Below, piece by piece: positions 16,890 to 26,065 of a stretch of DNA of 64,000 bases. A program made the translations under genes and the position numbers. The stretch is from Paenacidovorax caeni (GTDB lineage: Bacteria > Pseudomonadota > Gammaproteobacteria > Burkholderiales > Burkholderiaceae_C). The notes under the pieces are model-generated. The model had not been told where the DNA came from. It worked only from the letters and a program-made list of their open reading frames with translations, and made no database searches. The stretch covers positions 1 through 64,000 of the forward strand of contig NZ_CYIG01000010.1 of NCBI RefSeq assembly GCF_001298675.1. The letters run 5' to 3'. Every line of letters starts with the position of its first letter. Position 1 is the stretch's first letter.

Positions 16890-18554
16890 ATGAAGCACCT
16901 CCTTAATCTGCTGGCCGCCATCGCCCTCCTGGTGTGGGGTACGCAACTGGTGCGCACGGGCGTGCTGCGCGTGTTCGGCGCCAACCTGCGCAGCCTGCTG
17001 GCGCGCAGCATGGGCAACCGCTTCAGCGCGGCGCTGTCCGGCATCGGCGTCACCGCACTGGTGCAATCGAGCACCGCCACGGCGTTGATGACCTCCTCCT
17101 TCGTCGGCCAGGGCCTGATCTCGCTGCCCGCCGCGCTGGCGGTGATGCGCGGCGCCGACGTGGGCACCGCGCTCATGGCGGTGCTGTTCTCCACGGACCT
17201 GTCGTGGCTCTCGCCGCTGTTCATCTTCGTGGGCGTAGTCATGTACATGGCACGCCAGGACACCACGACCGGGCGCGTCGGGCGGGTATTCATCGGCCTG
17301 GGGCTGATCCTGCTGGCGCTGCGCCTGGTGGTGGAGACCAGCGAGCCGCTGCTGGCCTCGCCCGTGGTGCGCACGCTGCTGGGCAGCGTCAGCAGCGACC
17401 TGGTTGCCGAGTTGCTGGTGGGCGCGGCGCTGGCGGTCATTTCGTATTCGAGCCTGGCCATCGTGCTGCTGATCGCGGCCATGGCGGCCTCGCACGTCGT
17501 CCCCACCGAGGTGGCTTTGGGGCTGGTGCTGGGCGCGAATCTGGGCAGTGGCCTGCTGGCCATCCTGACGACGCTGAAGGCCTCGGTGGAAGTGCGCCAG
17601 GTGACCTGGGGCAACATGGTCTTCAAGGTGCTGGGCGTGGCGCTGGTGGCGCCCCTCATCGGCCTGTGGCTGCGCCACGCGCACCCGCGGCTGGGCGATA
17701 TCGCCACCAGCGTGGTGCTGTTCCACCTGGCCTACAACGTGGTCATCAGCCTGGGCTTTATCGGTATGACACAGTGGGTGGCCTCGCTCATGGCGCGGCT
17801 CATGCCGCCGGCCGACCCGGCCAGCAAGAACCCGCTGCGCCCGCGTCACCTCGACCCCTCCGCGCTGGCGACGCCTTCCCTCGCCATTTCCTGCGCGGCA
17901 CGCGAGGCATTGCACCAGGCCGACCTGGTGGAAGCCATGCTGGTGGGGATGTACACCGTGATCCGCACGGGCGACCTCAAGCTCTCGGCCGAATTGCGTC
18001 AAATTGACGACTCGGTGGACGAGCTGTATTCGGCCATCAAGTACTACCTGACGAAGATCTCGCGCTCCGAACTCGACGAGCGCGAGGGCCGGCGCTGGAC
18101 CGACATCATCGGCTTCACCATCAACATGGAGCAGATCGGCGACATCATCGAGCGCGTGCTGATCGACATCGAAGACAAGAAAATCAAGCGCGGCTTCCGC
18201 TTTTCAGAGGCTGGCATGCAGGAGATCACCGAGCTGCACGGCCGCCTGGTGGACAACCTGCGCCTGGCCATGAGCGTGTTCCTCAATGGTGACGTACGCG
18301 ACGCACGGCGCCTGCTCGAGGAGAAAGTGCGCTTTCGCGACCTGGAGCGCAGCTACGCAGCGGCCCACCTGGCGCGCCTGTCGGACCGCACGGTGCCCAG
18401 CATCGAGACCAGCTCACTGCACATCGATCTGCTGAGCGAGCTCAAGCGCATCAACTCGCTGCTGTGCTCCATGGCCTACCCGATCCTGGAGCCCACCGGC
18501 ACCCTGGCGCCCAGCCGCCTTCAGGACGCAGCGCCAGCACGCCCTCAATCCTGA
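16890..18554 (+). CDS. Na/Pi cotransporter family protein with PhoU-like C-terminus
   Basis: A 554-residue protein. The first 320 residues hold about nine membrane segments and the paired NptA repeat motifs VQSSTATALMTSS and ISYSSLAIVLLIA; the QSS motif is the substrate-binding signature of the SLC34-like family. Residues about 340-530 form a soluble helical domain resembling PhoU (for example TINMEQIGDIIERV). Phosphate or another anion import is likely, and the PhoU part may link to phosphate signalling. It starts 85 bases after lspA, and its end overlaps the convergent symporter gene by ten bases. Confidence 0.9.
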   Translation: MKHLLNLLAAIALLVWGTQLVRTGVLRVFGANLRSLLARSMGNRFSAALSGIGVTALVQSSTATALMTSSFVGQGLISLPAALAVMRGADVGTALMAVLFSTDLSWLSPLFIFVGVVMYMARQDTTTGRVGRVFIGLGLILLALRLVVETSEPLLASPVVRTLLGSVSSDLVAELLVGAALAVISYSSLAIVLLIAAMAASHVVPTEVALGLVLGANLGSGLLAILTTLKASVEVRQVTWGNMVFKVLGVALVAPLIGLWLRHAHPRLGDIATSVVLFHLAYNVVISLGFIGMTQWVASLMARLMPPADPASKNPLRPRHLDPSALATPSLAISCAAREALHQADLVEAMLVGMYTVIRTGDLKLSAELRQIDDSVDELYSAIKYYLTKISRSELDEREGRRWTDIIGFTINMEQIGDIIERVLIDIEDKKIKRGFRFSEAGMQEITELHGRLVDNLRLAMSVFLNGDVRDARRLLEEKVRFRDLERSYAAAHLARLSDRTVPSIETSSLHIDLLSELKRINSLLCSMAYPILEPTGTLAPSRLQDAAPARPQS

Positions 18555-19525
18555 GCAGACGGCAGCCGACGCGCGTAGCGCTGCGCCAGCACGGCGCAAA
18601 CCATGAGCTGCATTTGGTGGAACACCATCAGCGGCAGCACCATCGCCCCCACGGCATGGGCAGCAAACAGCACCTTGGCCATCGGCACGCCGCTGGCCAG
18701 GCTTTTCTTGGAGCCGCAAAAAACGATGGTCACCTCGTCCTCTTTGGAAAAGCCAAGCCTGCGGCTGAGCCAGGTGGTGAAGCACAGCGCCAGGGCCAGA
18801 ATCACCGCACACACCACCAGCAGCCCCGCCAGCGCGGGCAGCGGCATCTGGTGCCACAGCCCCTCGACCACGGCGGCGCTGAACGCGGTGTAAACCACCA
18901 GCAAGATAGCGCCCTGGTCGACGAACTTGAGTACCGGCGCATGGCGCTGGGTCAAGCCGCCAATCCACGGCCGCAGCAGATGCCCGGCAATGAAGGGGAC
19001 GAACAGCTGCAGCATGATGCGCCCGATGCTTTCCAGCGCATCGTGCTGTGCGGCGGCCGTACGTGACAGCAGCAGCCCCGTGAGCAGCGGCGTGATGACG
19101 ATGCCCAGCAGCGTGGACGCCGACGCACTGCAGATGGCCGCCGGCATGTTGCCGCGCGCCATGGCGGTGAAGGCGATGGCCGACTGCACCGTGGCCGGCA
19201 GCGCGCACAGAAACAGCACACCCAGGTACAGATCGGGGGTGACCAGCGGCTGCAATACCGGCCGCAGTACCCAGCCCAGCAACGGGAACAGCACAAACGT
19301 GCTGGCTACCACCACCAGATGCAGCCGCCAATGCGACAGACCCGCGACGATCGCTTGGCGCGACAGCTTGGCGCCGTGCAGGAAGAACAGCAGCCCCACG
19401 GCCGCCACCGTCAGCCCCTCGAAGAAGCGCGCCACGCCACCCGCTGCAGGCAGCACGCTGGCCAGCGCCACCGTGGTCAGCAGCGCGAGGGTGAAGTTGT
19501 CGGGCAGAAAACGGGAGCGGGCCAT
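18545..19525 (-). CDS. Bile acid:sodium symporter family transporter (SLC10A7/YfeH-like)
   Basis: A 326-residue membrane protein with about ten helices. The motifs FFLHGAKLSRQA, LFLCALPATVQSAIAFTAMARGN and FCGSKKSLASGVPMAKVLF are typical of the SLC10A7/YfeH branch of the bile acid:Na+ symporter superfamily. The bacterial substrate is not known. It is divergent from a LysR regulator with 94 bases between start codons, a layout in which the regulator usually controls the transporter. The 3' end overlaps the convergent Na/Pi gene by ten bases. Confidence 0.92.
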   Translation of the reverse strand: MARSRFLPDNFTLALLTTVALASVLPAAGGVARFFEGLTVAAVGLLFFLHGAKLSRQAIVAGLSHWRLHLVVVASTFVLFPLLGWVLRPVLQPLVTPDLYLGVLFLCALPATVQSAIAFTAMARGNMPAAICSASASTLLGIVITPLLTGLLLSRTAAAQHDALESIGRIMLQLFVPFIAGHLLRPWIGGLTQRHAPVLKFVDQGAILLVVYTAFSAAVVEGLWHQMPLPALAGLLVVCAVILALALCFTTWLSRRLGFSKEDEVTIVFCGSKKSLASGVPMAKVLFAAHAVGAMVLPLMVFHQMQLMVCAVLAQRYARRLPSAQD

Positions 19526-19619
19526 GGCAGCGGGGGCGAAACGGGGGAAGGCGCCGATTGAAGCGCAGCCGTCGCCCCAAGAGAAATCGATTTATCTGAT
19601 AGTTTTATGATTTCAGCGC

Positions 19620-20519
19620 ATGAATGTGACTTTGCGCCAACTCCAGGTGTTCCTCGCGGTAGCCGCCACGCGCAACTTCAGCCGCACGGGCAGCCAGATC
19701 GGCCTGACGCAACCGGCCGTGAGCCGCAGCATCACCGAACTGGAGGCGCAGCTCGGCCTGCAACTGCTCAACCGCACCACGCGCGAGGTCGAGCTGACCG
19801 ACGCTGGCCAGCGCCTGGCTGCGCGGCTGCCTCGCGTGCTGGAGGATCTGGAAGCCACGCTGCTCGATGTGCGCGGCATGGCCACAGCGCTGCATGGGCG
19901 CGTGCGCGTGGCCAGCAGCCCCACGCTGTCGGCCAACCTGCTGCCCGACTGCATCGCGCGCTGCCAGCGCGATCTGCCCGGCGTGCAAATAGTGCTGCTC
20001 GACCGCATCCAGAACGATGTGCTGGCCAGCGTGCTCTCAGGGGAGGTGGACTTCGGTGTGGTCATCGACCCGCGCGAGCGCGAGGCGCTGCGCTGCGAGC
20101 CCATCTACACCGAGCCGTTCTGCCTGGCCTGCCCGCCCACACACCGGCTCGCGCGGCGGCGCCAGGTGCGCTGGACCGATCTCGCGGACGAGCCGCTGGT
20201 GCTGCTGGACCAGGCTTCCGGCAGTCGCCGCCTGATCGACCGCGCGCTGTCCGCACAGGGCGTGCAGGCACGGGTCGCGCAGGAGGTCGGACACCCCACC
20301 ACCATCTTCCGCATGCTCGATGCCGGCCTGGGCGTCTCGGTCATCCCCATGCTGGCGCTGCCACCCGAAGGCCTGCCGCGCCTGGCGGTACGCCCGCTGC
20401 AGCCGCGCGTGGACCGCGACATCGTGCTGGTACACCGGCGCAACCGCGCGCTCTCCCCCCTGGCACAGCGCGTGTGGGACCTGGTGCGCAGCGTGGCCCA
20501 GGAACGCCAGCAGAGCTAG
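19620..20519 (+). CDS. LysR-family transcriptional regulator
   Basis: A 299-residue LysR-type regulator with an N-terminal winged helix (LRQLQVFLAVAATRNFSRT, LTQPAVSRSITELEAQLG, LLNRTTREVELT) and a periplasmic-binding-protein-like effector domain. The AT-rich intergenic stretch just before it (ATCGATTTATCTGATAG) stands out in this GC-rich sequence and probably holds the divergent promoters and LysR box. The likely target is the adjacent symporter; the inducer is unknown. Confidence 0.95.
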   Translation: MNVTLRQLQVFLAVAATRNFSRTGSQIGLTQPAVSRSITELEAQLGLQLLNRTTREVELTDAGQRLAARLPRVLEDLEATLLDVRGMATALHGRVRVASSPTLSANLLPDCIARCQRDLPGVQIVLLDRIQNDVLASVLSGEVDFGVVIDPREREALRCEPIYTEPFCLACPPTHRLARRRQVRWTDLADEPLVLLDQASGSRRLIDRALSAQGVQARVAQEVGHPTTIFRMLDAGLGVSVIPMLALPPEGLPRLAVRPLQPRVDRDIVLVHRRNRALSPLAQRVWDLVRSVAQERQQS

Positions 20520-20530
20520 CCCGCGTCAGG

Positions 20531-21334
20531 CTACCACCCCAGTGCAGCAGCCAGCACCAGGGTGGCCTCGGGCGTGAAGGCACCGTGCGCCAGGCGCTCC
20601 AGCAGCGCCTCGGGTGCCAGCAGCTCGAAGCGCTCTACCTCGCCGTCCTGGTTCTGCGGCACCATGCCATCGGGCACGGTGGCGTGGAACCAGTCGATAC
20701 GCTCGACCATGTAGCCGCAGCCATGGGCCTCTTCGCTCGGCACCGCCAGCTGCACATGCCCGCCATGGGCTACGCCGTGCAAAGCATCCACGCGCAAGCC
20801 GGCTTCCTCCCAGGTTTCGCGCGCCAGCGCCTGCGGCAAAGTATCGGCAGCCGAGACCATGCCGCCCATCAGCGTGTCCCACTGGCCTGGGTTGTTGGGC
20901 TTGTTGAAGGCGCGCAACTGCACCCACATGCGGCCATCGGGCGCACGGGCCACCAGATGCACTGCCTGGGTGGCCAGGCCCAGCGGGCGCACGGCACCGC
21001 GCTCGATGGTGCCGATGCGCCGACCCTGGGCGTCGCACACGGCCAACTGCTCGTTGCGCCAGGGCCCGCAGCGGCCCTGGGCACGCAGCGCCTGCGCCAG
21101 GGCATTGAGTGCGGGCGTGGCGTCGCCGAGAGCGTGCAGCGACCAGCCCGATTGCTCATCTTTCAATAGCTTGTAGCGCTTGTCCAGCAAGCCTTTAGAG
21201 GCAATTTGATCCAAAACCCCGGGTTCCACCGACCCGACAGCCTGCCCCGCCACCCACAGCGGCAGGCGCGGCACACGCGGCGGCCGCTGCGCCTGCGCGC
21301 GCACCGCCGCCACCCAGGTGGGCGCTGCGTTCAC
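20531..21334 (-). CDS. Nudix hydrolase with DUF4743-like N-terminus
   Basis: A 267-residue protein. The N-terminal half resembles DUF4743, found with Nudix domains in thiamine-pyrophosphokinase-related proteins. The C-terminal half holds the Nudix box GGMVSAADTLPQALARETWEEAGL, presented here as GGMVSAAD, TLPQALA and RETWEEAGL. The Glu normally seen after GX5 is Asp, but the metal-binding REX2EEXG core is intact. The start is a GTG overlapping the stop of the quinone oxidoreductase (GTGA), so translation is coupled. Residues about 42-62 (DQIASKGLLDKRYKLLKDEQ) are encoded by a copy of the short palindromic repeat read in frame. Substrate is unknown. Confidence 0.88.
   Translation of the reverse strand: MNAAPTWVAAVRAQAQRPPRVPRLPLWVAGQAVGSVEPGVLDQIASKGLLDKRYKLLKDEQSGWSLHALGDATPALNALAQALRAQGRCGPWRNEQLAVCDAQGRRIGTIERGAVRPLGLATQAVHLVARAPDGRMWVQLRAFNKPNNPGQWDTLMGGMVSAADTLPQALARETWEEAGLRVDALHGVAHGGHVQLAVPSEEAHGCGYMVERIDWFHATVPDGMVPQNQDGEVERFELLAPEALLERLAHGAFTPEATLVLAAALGW
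21153..21210. repeat. Short palindromic repeat copy inside the Nudix reading frame
   Basis: On the minus strand it reads GCCTCTAAAGGCTTGCTGG, ACAAGCGCTACAAGCTATTG, then AAAGATGAGC, matching the intergenic consensus end to end. Unlike most copies it lies wholly within coding sequence and adds about 19 codons without a stop. Confidence 0.8.
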
Positions 21335-22317
21335 GGCAGCGTGAGAATGGTGGAGCCGGTGGTCTTGCGTGCTTCCAGGTCGCGGTGCGCCTGCTGCACA
21401 TCGGCCAGGGCGTAGCGCTGGTCGATGTGAATTTTCACCTGCCCGCTGGCCACCACGGCAAACAGATCGTCGGCCATGGCCTGCGTGGCTTCGCGCGTGC
21501 TGATGTGGGTAAACAGCGTCTGGCGCGTGACGTAGAGCGAGCCCTTGGCGCCCAGGCTGCCGGGCGCAAACGGCGGCACCGGGCCCGAGGCGTTGCCGAA
21601 GCTGGCCATCAGCCCGAAGGGGCGCAGGCAGTCCAGCGACTTGTCCCAGGTGTCCTTGCCCACCGAGTCGTACACCACTTTCACGCCCTTGCCGCCAGTG
21701 ATCTCCTTCACGCGCGCAGCAAAGTCTTCGCTTGCGTAGTTGATGGCGTACGCCGCGCCGTTGTCCAGCGCCAGCTGGCACTTGGCATCGCTGCCGGCGG
21801 TGCCAATGAGCTGCAGGCCCAGCGCCTTGGCCCACTGGCAGGCAATCAGGCCCACACCGCCCGCGGCGGCGTGGAACAGCACAAAGTCGCCCCGCTCCAG
21901 GCCTTCGACGGGCCGTGTCTTCTTCAGAAGGTACTGCGCCGTCAGGCCCTTGAGCATCATGGCGGCGCCCGTTTCGAAGCTGATGGCGTCGGGCAGTTTG
22001 CACACGCCCATGGCGGGCATCACGCGCGCCTCGCAGTAGCTGCCCGGCGGGTTGGCGGCGTAGGCGGCGCGGTCGCCCACGCGCAGGTGGGTCACGCCCT
22101 CGCCCACGGCCTCCACCACGCCGGCGCCTTCCATGCCGATGGTGGCCGGCATGGACAGCGGGTACAGGCCGGTGCGGTGGTAGACGTCGATGAAATTCAG
22201 ACCGATGGCATGGTGGCGAATGCGCACCTGGCCGGGGCCAGGTTCGCCCACAGGCAGATCGGCCAGTTCGAGTACTTCGGGGCCGCCATGCTGGCGGATT
22301 TGGACGGCAAGGGACAT
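21331..22317 (-). CDS. NADPH:quinone oxidoreductase (zeta-crystallin family)
   Basis: A 328-residue member of the medium-chain dehydrogenase/reductase superfamily lacking zinc ligands. It shows NFIDVYHRTGLYP, GMEGAGVVEAVGEGV, the nucleotide-binding AAAGGVGLIACQWAK and VYDSVGKDTWDKSLDCL, all typical of QorA. It reduces quinones with NADPH in the cytoplasm. AGGAG precedes the ATG. It is translationally coupled to the Nudix gene and divergent from the EamA exporter. Confidence 0.95.
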   Translation of the reverse strand: MSLAVQIRQHGGPEVLELADLPVGEPGPGQVRIRHHAIGLNFIDVYHRTGLYPLSMPATIGMEGAGVVEAVGEGVTHLRVGDRAAYAANPPGSYCEARVMPAMGVCKLPDAISFETGAAMMLKGLTAQYLLKKTRPVEGLERGDFVLFHAAAGGVGLIACQWAKALGLQLIGTAGSDAKCQLALDNGAAYAINYASEDFAARVKEITGGKGVKVVYDSVGKDTWDKSLDCLRPFGLMASFGNASGPVPPFAPGSLGAKGSLYVTRQTLFTHISTREATQAMADDLFAVVASGQVKIHIDQRYALADVQQAHRDLEARKTTGSTILTLP

Positions 22318-22440
22318 GGGCTGCTCACTCCTGAAGAAAACGCGCACCGGCCTGGCGGTACGCGGCAAAAAAGCCATCGTGCCATGTTTCGCCCGCCCGC
22401 GCTGCAGGCGGGAATGCAAACGGGTACAGTTGCTCCCCCT

Positions 22441-23343
22441 ATGACATCCCGCCTCTCCCCCGCCACCATCGCCATGCTCGTGGCTGCCCCGCTGCTGTGG
22501 GCCGGCAATGCAGTGGTAGGCCGCGCCCTGAGCCCGCTGATCCCGCCCATTACCCTGAACTTCGTGCGCTGGCTACTGGCATTCGTGGTGCTACTGCCGC
22601 TGGCCTGGCAGGTGCTGCGGCCGGGCAGCGGACTGTGGCCGCACTGGCGCCGCTATGCCTGGCTGGGGCTGCTGGGCATTGGCAACTACAACGCGCTGCA
22701 GTACCTGGCACTGCAGACCTCGACCCCGCTGAACGTGACGCTGGTGGGCTCCGGCATGCCGGTGTGGATGCTGGTGGTGGGCGCGCTGTTCTTCGGCGTG
22801 CCCGTGGCGCGCCGCCAGGTGGCGGGCGCGCTGCTGTCGGTAACGGGGGTGCTGATGGTGCTCAGCCGCGGCAGCTGGGACCAGCTGCTGGCGCTGCGCC
22901 TGGTGCCCGGCGACCTGTACATGGTGCTGGCCACGATCTCCTGGGCGTTCTACAGCTGGCTGCTGGTGCGTACCAGCGAGCCGCAGTCGATCCGCACCGA
23001 CTGGTCTGCGTTCCTGATGGCGCAAATGGTGTTCGGCCTGGCCTGGTCCGGCACCTTTGCCGGGGTGGAACAGGCGCTGCAGCCGGCCCCCGCCGTGTGG
23101 GGCCTGCCGCTGCTGGCGGGGTTGGCCTTCATCGCCATCGGCCCGGCCATCCTGGCCTACCGCTTCTGGGGCGTGGGCGTGCAGCGCGCGGGGCCGGTGC
23201 TGGGGGGCTTCTTCATCAACCTCACGCCGCTGTTCGCCGCCGTGCTCTCGACCGCCTTCCTGGGCGAGGTGCCGCAGCTGTACCACGGCGTGGCGTTCCT
23301 GCTGATCGTGGGCGGGATCGTGGTGACGTCGAGACGCACCTGA
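22441..23343 (+). CDS. EamA/DMT family transporter
   Basis: A 300-residue protein with ten predicted membrane helices arranged as two EamA repeats. The first contains PLLWAGNAVVGRALSPLIPP and the second GDLYMVLATISWAFYSWLLVRT. Members export metabolites or drugs, and the substrate cannot be told from sequence. The ATG is the first in frame, 123 bases from the divergent qor start. It ends at a short palindromic repeat. Confidence 0.92.
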   Translation: MTSRLSPATIAMLVAAPLLWAGNAVVGRALSPLIPPITLNFVRWLLAFVVLLPLAWQVLRPGSGLWPHWRRYAWLGLLGIGNYNALQYLALQTSTPLNVTLVGSGMPVWMLVVGALFFGVPVARRQVAGALLSVTGVLMVLSRGSWDQLLALRLVPGDLYMVLATISWAFYSWLLVRTSEPQSIRTDWSAFLMAQMVFGLAWSGTFAGVEQALQPAPAVWGLPLLAGLAFIAIGPAILAYRFWGVGVQRAGPVLGGFFINLTPLFAAVLSTAFLGEVPQLYHGVAFLLIVGGIVVTSRRT

Positions 23344-23401
23344 TAGCTTCTTTTTTGATAGCTGCCAGCGCTTTCCAGCAAAGGGCTGGTGGCCTATTTG
23401 C
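23343..23401. repeat. Short palindromic repeat copy between EamA and GGDEF-EAL genes
   Basis: TTGATAGCTGCCAGCGCTTT-CCAGCAAAGGGCTGGTGGCC is an almost full copy. It sits between convergent gene ends and is preceded by CTTCTTTTTT, so it may help terminate the EamA transcript. Confidence 0.8.
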
Positions 23402-23410
23402 CTTCAAACA

Positions 23411-26065
23411 TCAAGCCACCCCCTGGCCTGCCTGTGCCGCCCGCGCCACCAGCTCCTGCACCGGCATGGGCCGGCCGTACAGGTAGCCCTGGTACAGCGT
23501 GCAGCCGTGGTCGGCCAGGAAGTCGCGCTGCGCCGGCGTTTCCACGCCCTCGGCGATCACTTCCAGCTCCAGCGTACGCGCCATGCCAATGATGGTCTGC
23601 ACGATCACGTCGTCAGTGTGCTGCTGGCCGATGTGGCGCACAAAAGACTGGTCGATCTTGAGCTGGTGCAGCGGCAGCCGCGTGAGGTAGGCCAGCGAGG
23701 AATGGCCGGTGCCAAAGTCGTCCATGGAAAAGCGTACGCCCTTGGTGCGCAGCTGGTGCATCTTGGCAATGGAGTCCTGCACGTCCTCCAGCACCAGAGA
23801 CTCGGTCAGCTCCAGCTTCAGGCGGTGCGCGGGCGCGCCGGCTTGCTGAATCTGCGCGATGACCTGCTGGGCAAAATCCGGCTGGCGGAACTGCCGCGCG
23901 CTGACGTTGACCGCCAGTTGCAGACTGGCGCAATGCGGCACCTGCTGCCATGCGGCCAACTGCATGCAGGCCTGGCGCAGTACCCACTGGCCCAGCGGCA
24001 CGATGAGGCCGCTGTCCTCGGCGGCGGCAATGAACTCGCCGGGCGACACCATGCCGCGCTGCGGATGGCTCCAGCGCAGCAGCGCCTCCACGCCCACCAT
24101 CTGCCCTGCCAGGGTGAACTGGGGCTGGTAGTGCAGCTCGAACTGCCCCTCCACCAGGGCGGTCTGCAAGTCGGTCTCCAGGCGTGCACGCTGGTTGATC
24201 TCCACCTCCATCTGCGGGTCGAAGAAACACAGCGCATTGCCGCGCTGGGCCTTGACCTGGTACATGGCGATATCGGCGCGCTTGAGCAGCTCTACCGCGC
24301 TCTGGCTGCCATCACTGAACAGCGCGGCCCCCACGCTGCAGGAGCTGCGGTGCACCTGGCCATCCAGCATGTAGGGCTGCGCCAGGGCGTGCAAAATCTT
24401 CTCGCCCACGTGCTGCACTTGCCACGCGGCCTGCGCCGCGTCGGACGACAACTCGCCCAGCAGGACCACGAACTCATCGCCCCCGAGACGCGCCACCACG
24501 TCGCAGCTGCGCACAGACGCTTTGAGCCGCTGTGCAACCTGCTGCAACAGCTGGTCGCCCACCTCATGCCCGCGCGTGTCGTTGAGCACCTTGAAGTGGT
24601 CCAGGTCGAGGAACAGCAGCGCCCCCGTGTGCCCCGAGCGCTGCACCTGCTGCGTGGCCTGGCCCAGCCGGTCGAGCAGCATGCGGCGGTTGGGCAGACC
24701 GGTGAGCGGGTCGTAAAACGCGAGCGACTCGATCTCGGCGCTGGCGCGGCGCAGCTCCGTCACGTCGTGGTAACTGATGACGCGGCCGCCCTCGGGCGTG
24801 GGGCGCTCAGTCACCTGCACGTACATGCCGGGGGTCAGGTACTGCTCGAAACTGCAGCCATCGGGGTTGTACAGCAGCAGCATGCGCCGCTGCACCCATT
24901 CGCTGCGCTGGGCCTCGCTGGCACCCGGCAGCTGGCAGCGCGCGCTGATCTCCAGCGCCACCTCGAACGGCAGCCCCTCGACCAGCGAGCCCTGGAGCCA
25001 GGGAAATAGCTCCTCGTAGCGGCGGTTCCACTGCACCACGCGGCGCTGCGCATCCAGCAGCATGAAGCCGCTGACCATCGAGCCCAGCGCCTGGTCCAGC
25101 GTAGCCTTGGCCTGGGTAATTTCCTGGCGCGCCGCGTACATGCGCACCAGGTACGACTGCACCAGCACACCTGCGCCCAGCACCATGGCCGCGAACAACA
25201 GGGCGGCCCACAGCACGCCCATGCGCTCGGTGCGCGAGCCCGCCAGGGCGGCCTCGGTACTCAGGCTGGCAGAAATCCACAGCTGCGGGTACAGGCTGGG
25301 CTGGGCCACCACCAGCGCATCGACCTGCGACAGGCGGGCCTGCCGCCCCCAGTGGGCACCGGGCTGCAGGGGCTGCGGCACGGCCCGGCGCGCCACGGAC
25401 GCCGCCGGCACCGCCAACAGCAACTCGCCATCCTGGCGCTCGAACGTCACTTCCAGGCCGGCGATGTCCACGCTCTGCATCAGCACCGGCACCAGCATGG
25501 CCACGGGCACCTGGGCCAGCGCCAGCAAGCGCCTGCCGTCCTCCATATGCACGGCGCGCGCCATGTAGAGCACACTCTCAGAGCTGGCAAAGCTGACCAT
25601 GGGGGGACTCACCACCATCGAGGCCACGGACGGATCCAGCACCTGGCGCAAAAAACGCTCTGGCACCTCGACAACCAATTGCTCTGCCGCCGGATCGGAC
25701 GAAGCCAGCACGCGCCCTTGGTCATCGAGCAGCGCGACAAAGCGCACCATCAGGTTCTGCCGCGTGGCCCGGCGCAGCACCTGGCTGGCGGTGGCAGCGT
25801 CCAAAGGGCGACCTTCCAGGGCCGACAGGCCCAGCATTTCGTCGGTGCTGGCCAGCAGCACGTCAAAGCCCAGCAGCACGCGGTTCAGTGCAGCCTCGGC
25901 GCCAGCCACGAAGTGCACCACCTGCGCTTCGCTGTCGGCCAGGTCGGCCTGGCGCATACGCTGCATCAGCAGCGCTGCGCCCAGCGCCAGCGCTGCCAGG
26001 AAGAACGCCACCACGCTCCAGACCGTGACCCGTATGCGTGCCAGGGGAAACGTGGGCACCGTCAT
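23411..26065 (-). CDS. Membrane GGDEF-EAL cyclic-di-GMP protein with periplasmic sensor and PAS-like domain
   Basis: An 884-residue protein. A membrane helix near residues 12-35 and another near 290-315 enclose a large periplasmic sensor. A PAS-like region follows (LDQALGSMVSGFMLLDAQRR). The GGDEF domain has RLGGDEFVVL and the inhibitory-site RSCD five residues before GGDEF. The EAL domain has EALLRW, NVSARQF, ELTES, DDFGTGHSSL, KIDQSFV and EGVET. Both catalytic sets look intact, so it could make and degrade cyclic-di-GMP. The ATG overlaps the stop of the upstream TRAP-type binding protein (ATGA), indicating coupled synthesis and suggesting that the binding protein feeds the sensor. Confidence 0.95.
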   Translation of the reverse strand: MTVPTFPLARIRVTVWSVVAFFLAALALGAALLMQRMRQADLADSEAQVVHFVAGAEAALNRVLLGFDVLLASTDEMLGLSALEGRPLDAATASQVLRRATRQNLMVRFVALLDDQGRVLASSDPAAEQLVVEVPERFLRQVLDPSVASMVVSPPMVSFASSESVLYMARAVHMEDGRRLLALAQVPVAMLVPVLMQSVDIAGLEVTFERQDGELLLAVPAASVARRAVPQPLQPGAHWGRQARLSQVDALVVAQPSLYPQLWISASLSTEAALAGSRTERMGVLWAALLFAAMVLGAGVLVQSYLVRMYAARQEITQAKATLDQALGSMVSGFMLLDAQRRVVQWNRRYEELFPWLQGSLVEGLPFEVALEISARCQLPGASEAQRSEWVQRRMLLLYNPDGCSFEQYLTPGMYVQVTERPTPEGGRVISYHDVTELRRASAEIESLAFYDPLTGLPNRRMLLDRLGQATQQVQRSGHTGALLFLDLDHFKVLNDTRGHEVGDQLLQQVAQRLKASVRSCDVVARLGGDEFVVLLGELSSDAAQAAWQVQHVGEKILHALAQPYMLDGQVHRSSCSVGAALFSDGSQSAVELLKRADIAMYQVKAQRGNALCFFDPQMEVEINQRARLETDLQTALVEGQFELHYQPQFTLAGQMVGVEALLRWSHPQRGMVSPGEFIAAAEDSGLIVPLGQWVLRQACMQLAAWQQVPHCASLQLAVNVSARQFRQPDFAQQVIAQIQQAGAPAHRLKLELTESLVLEDVQDSIAKMHQLRTKGVRFSMDDFGTGHSSLAYLTRLPLHQLKIDQSFVRHIGQQHTDDVIVQTIIGMARTLELEVIAEGVETPAQRDFLADHGCTLYQGYLYGRPMPVQELVARAAQAGQGVA

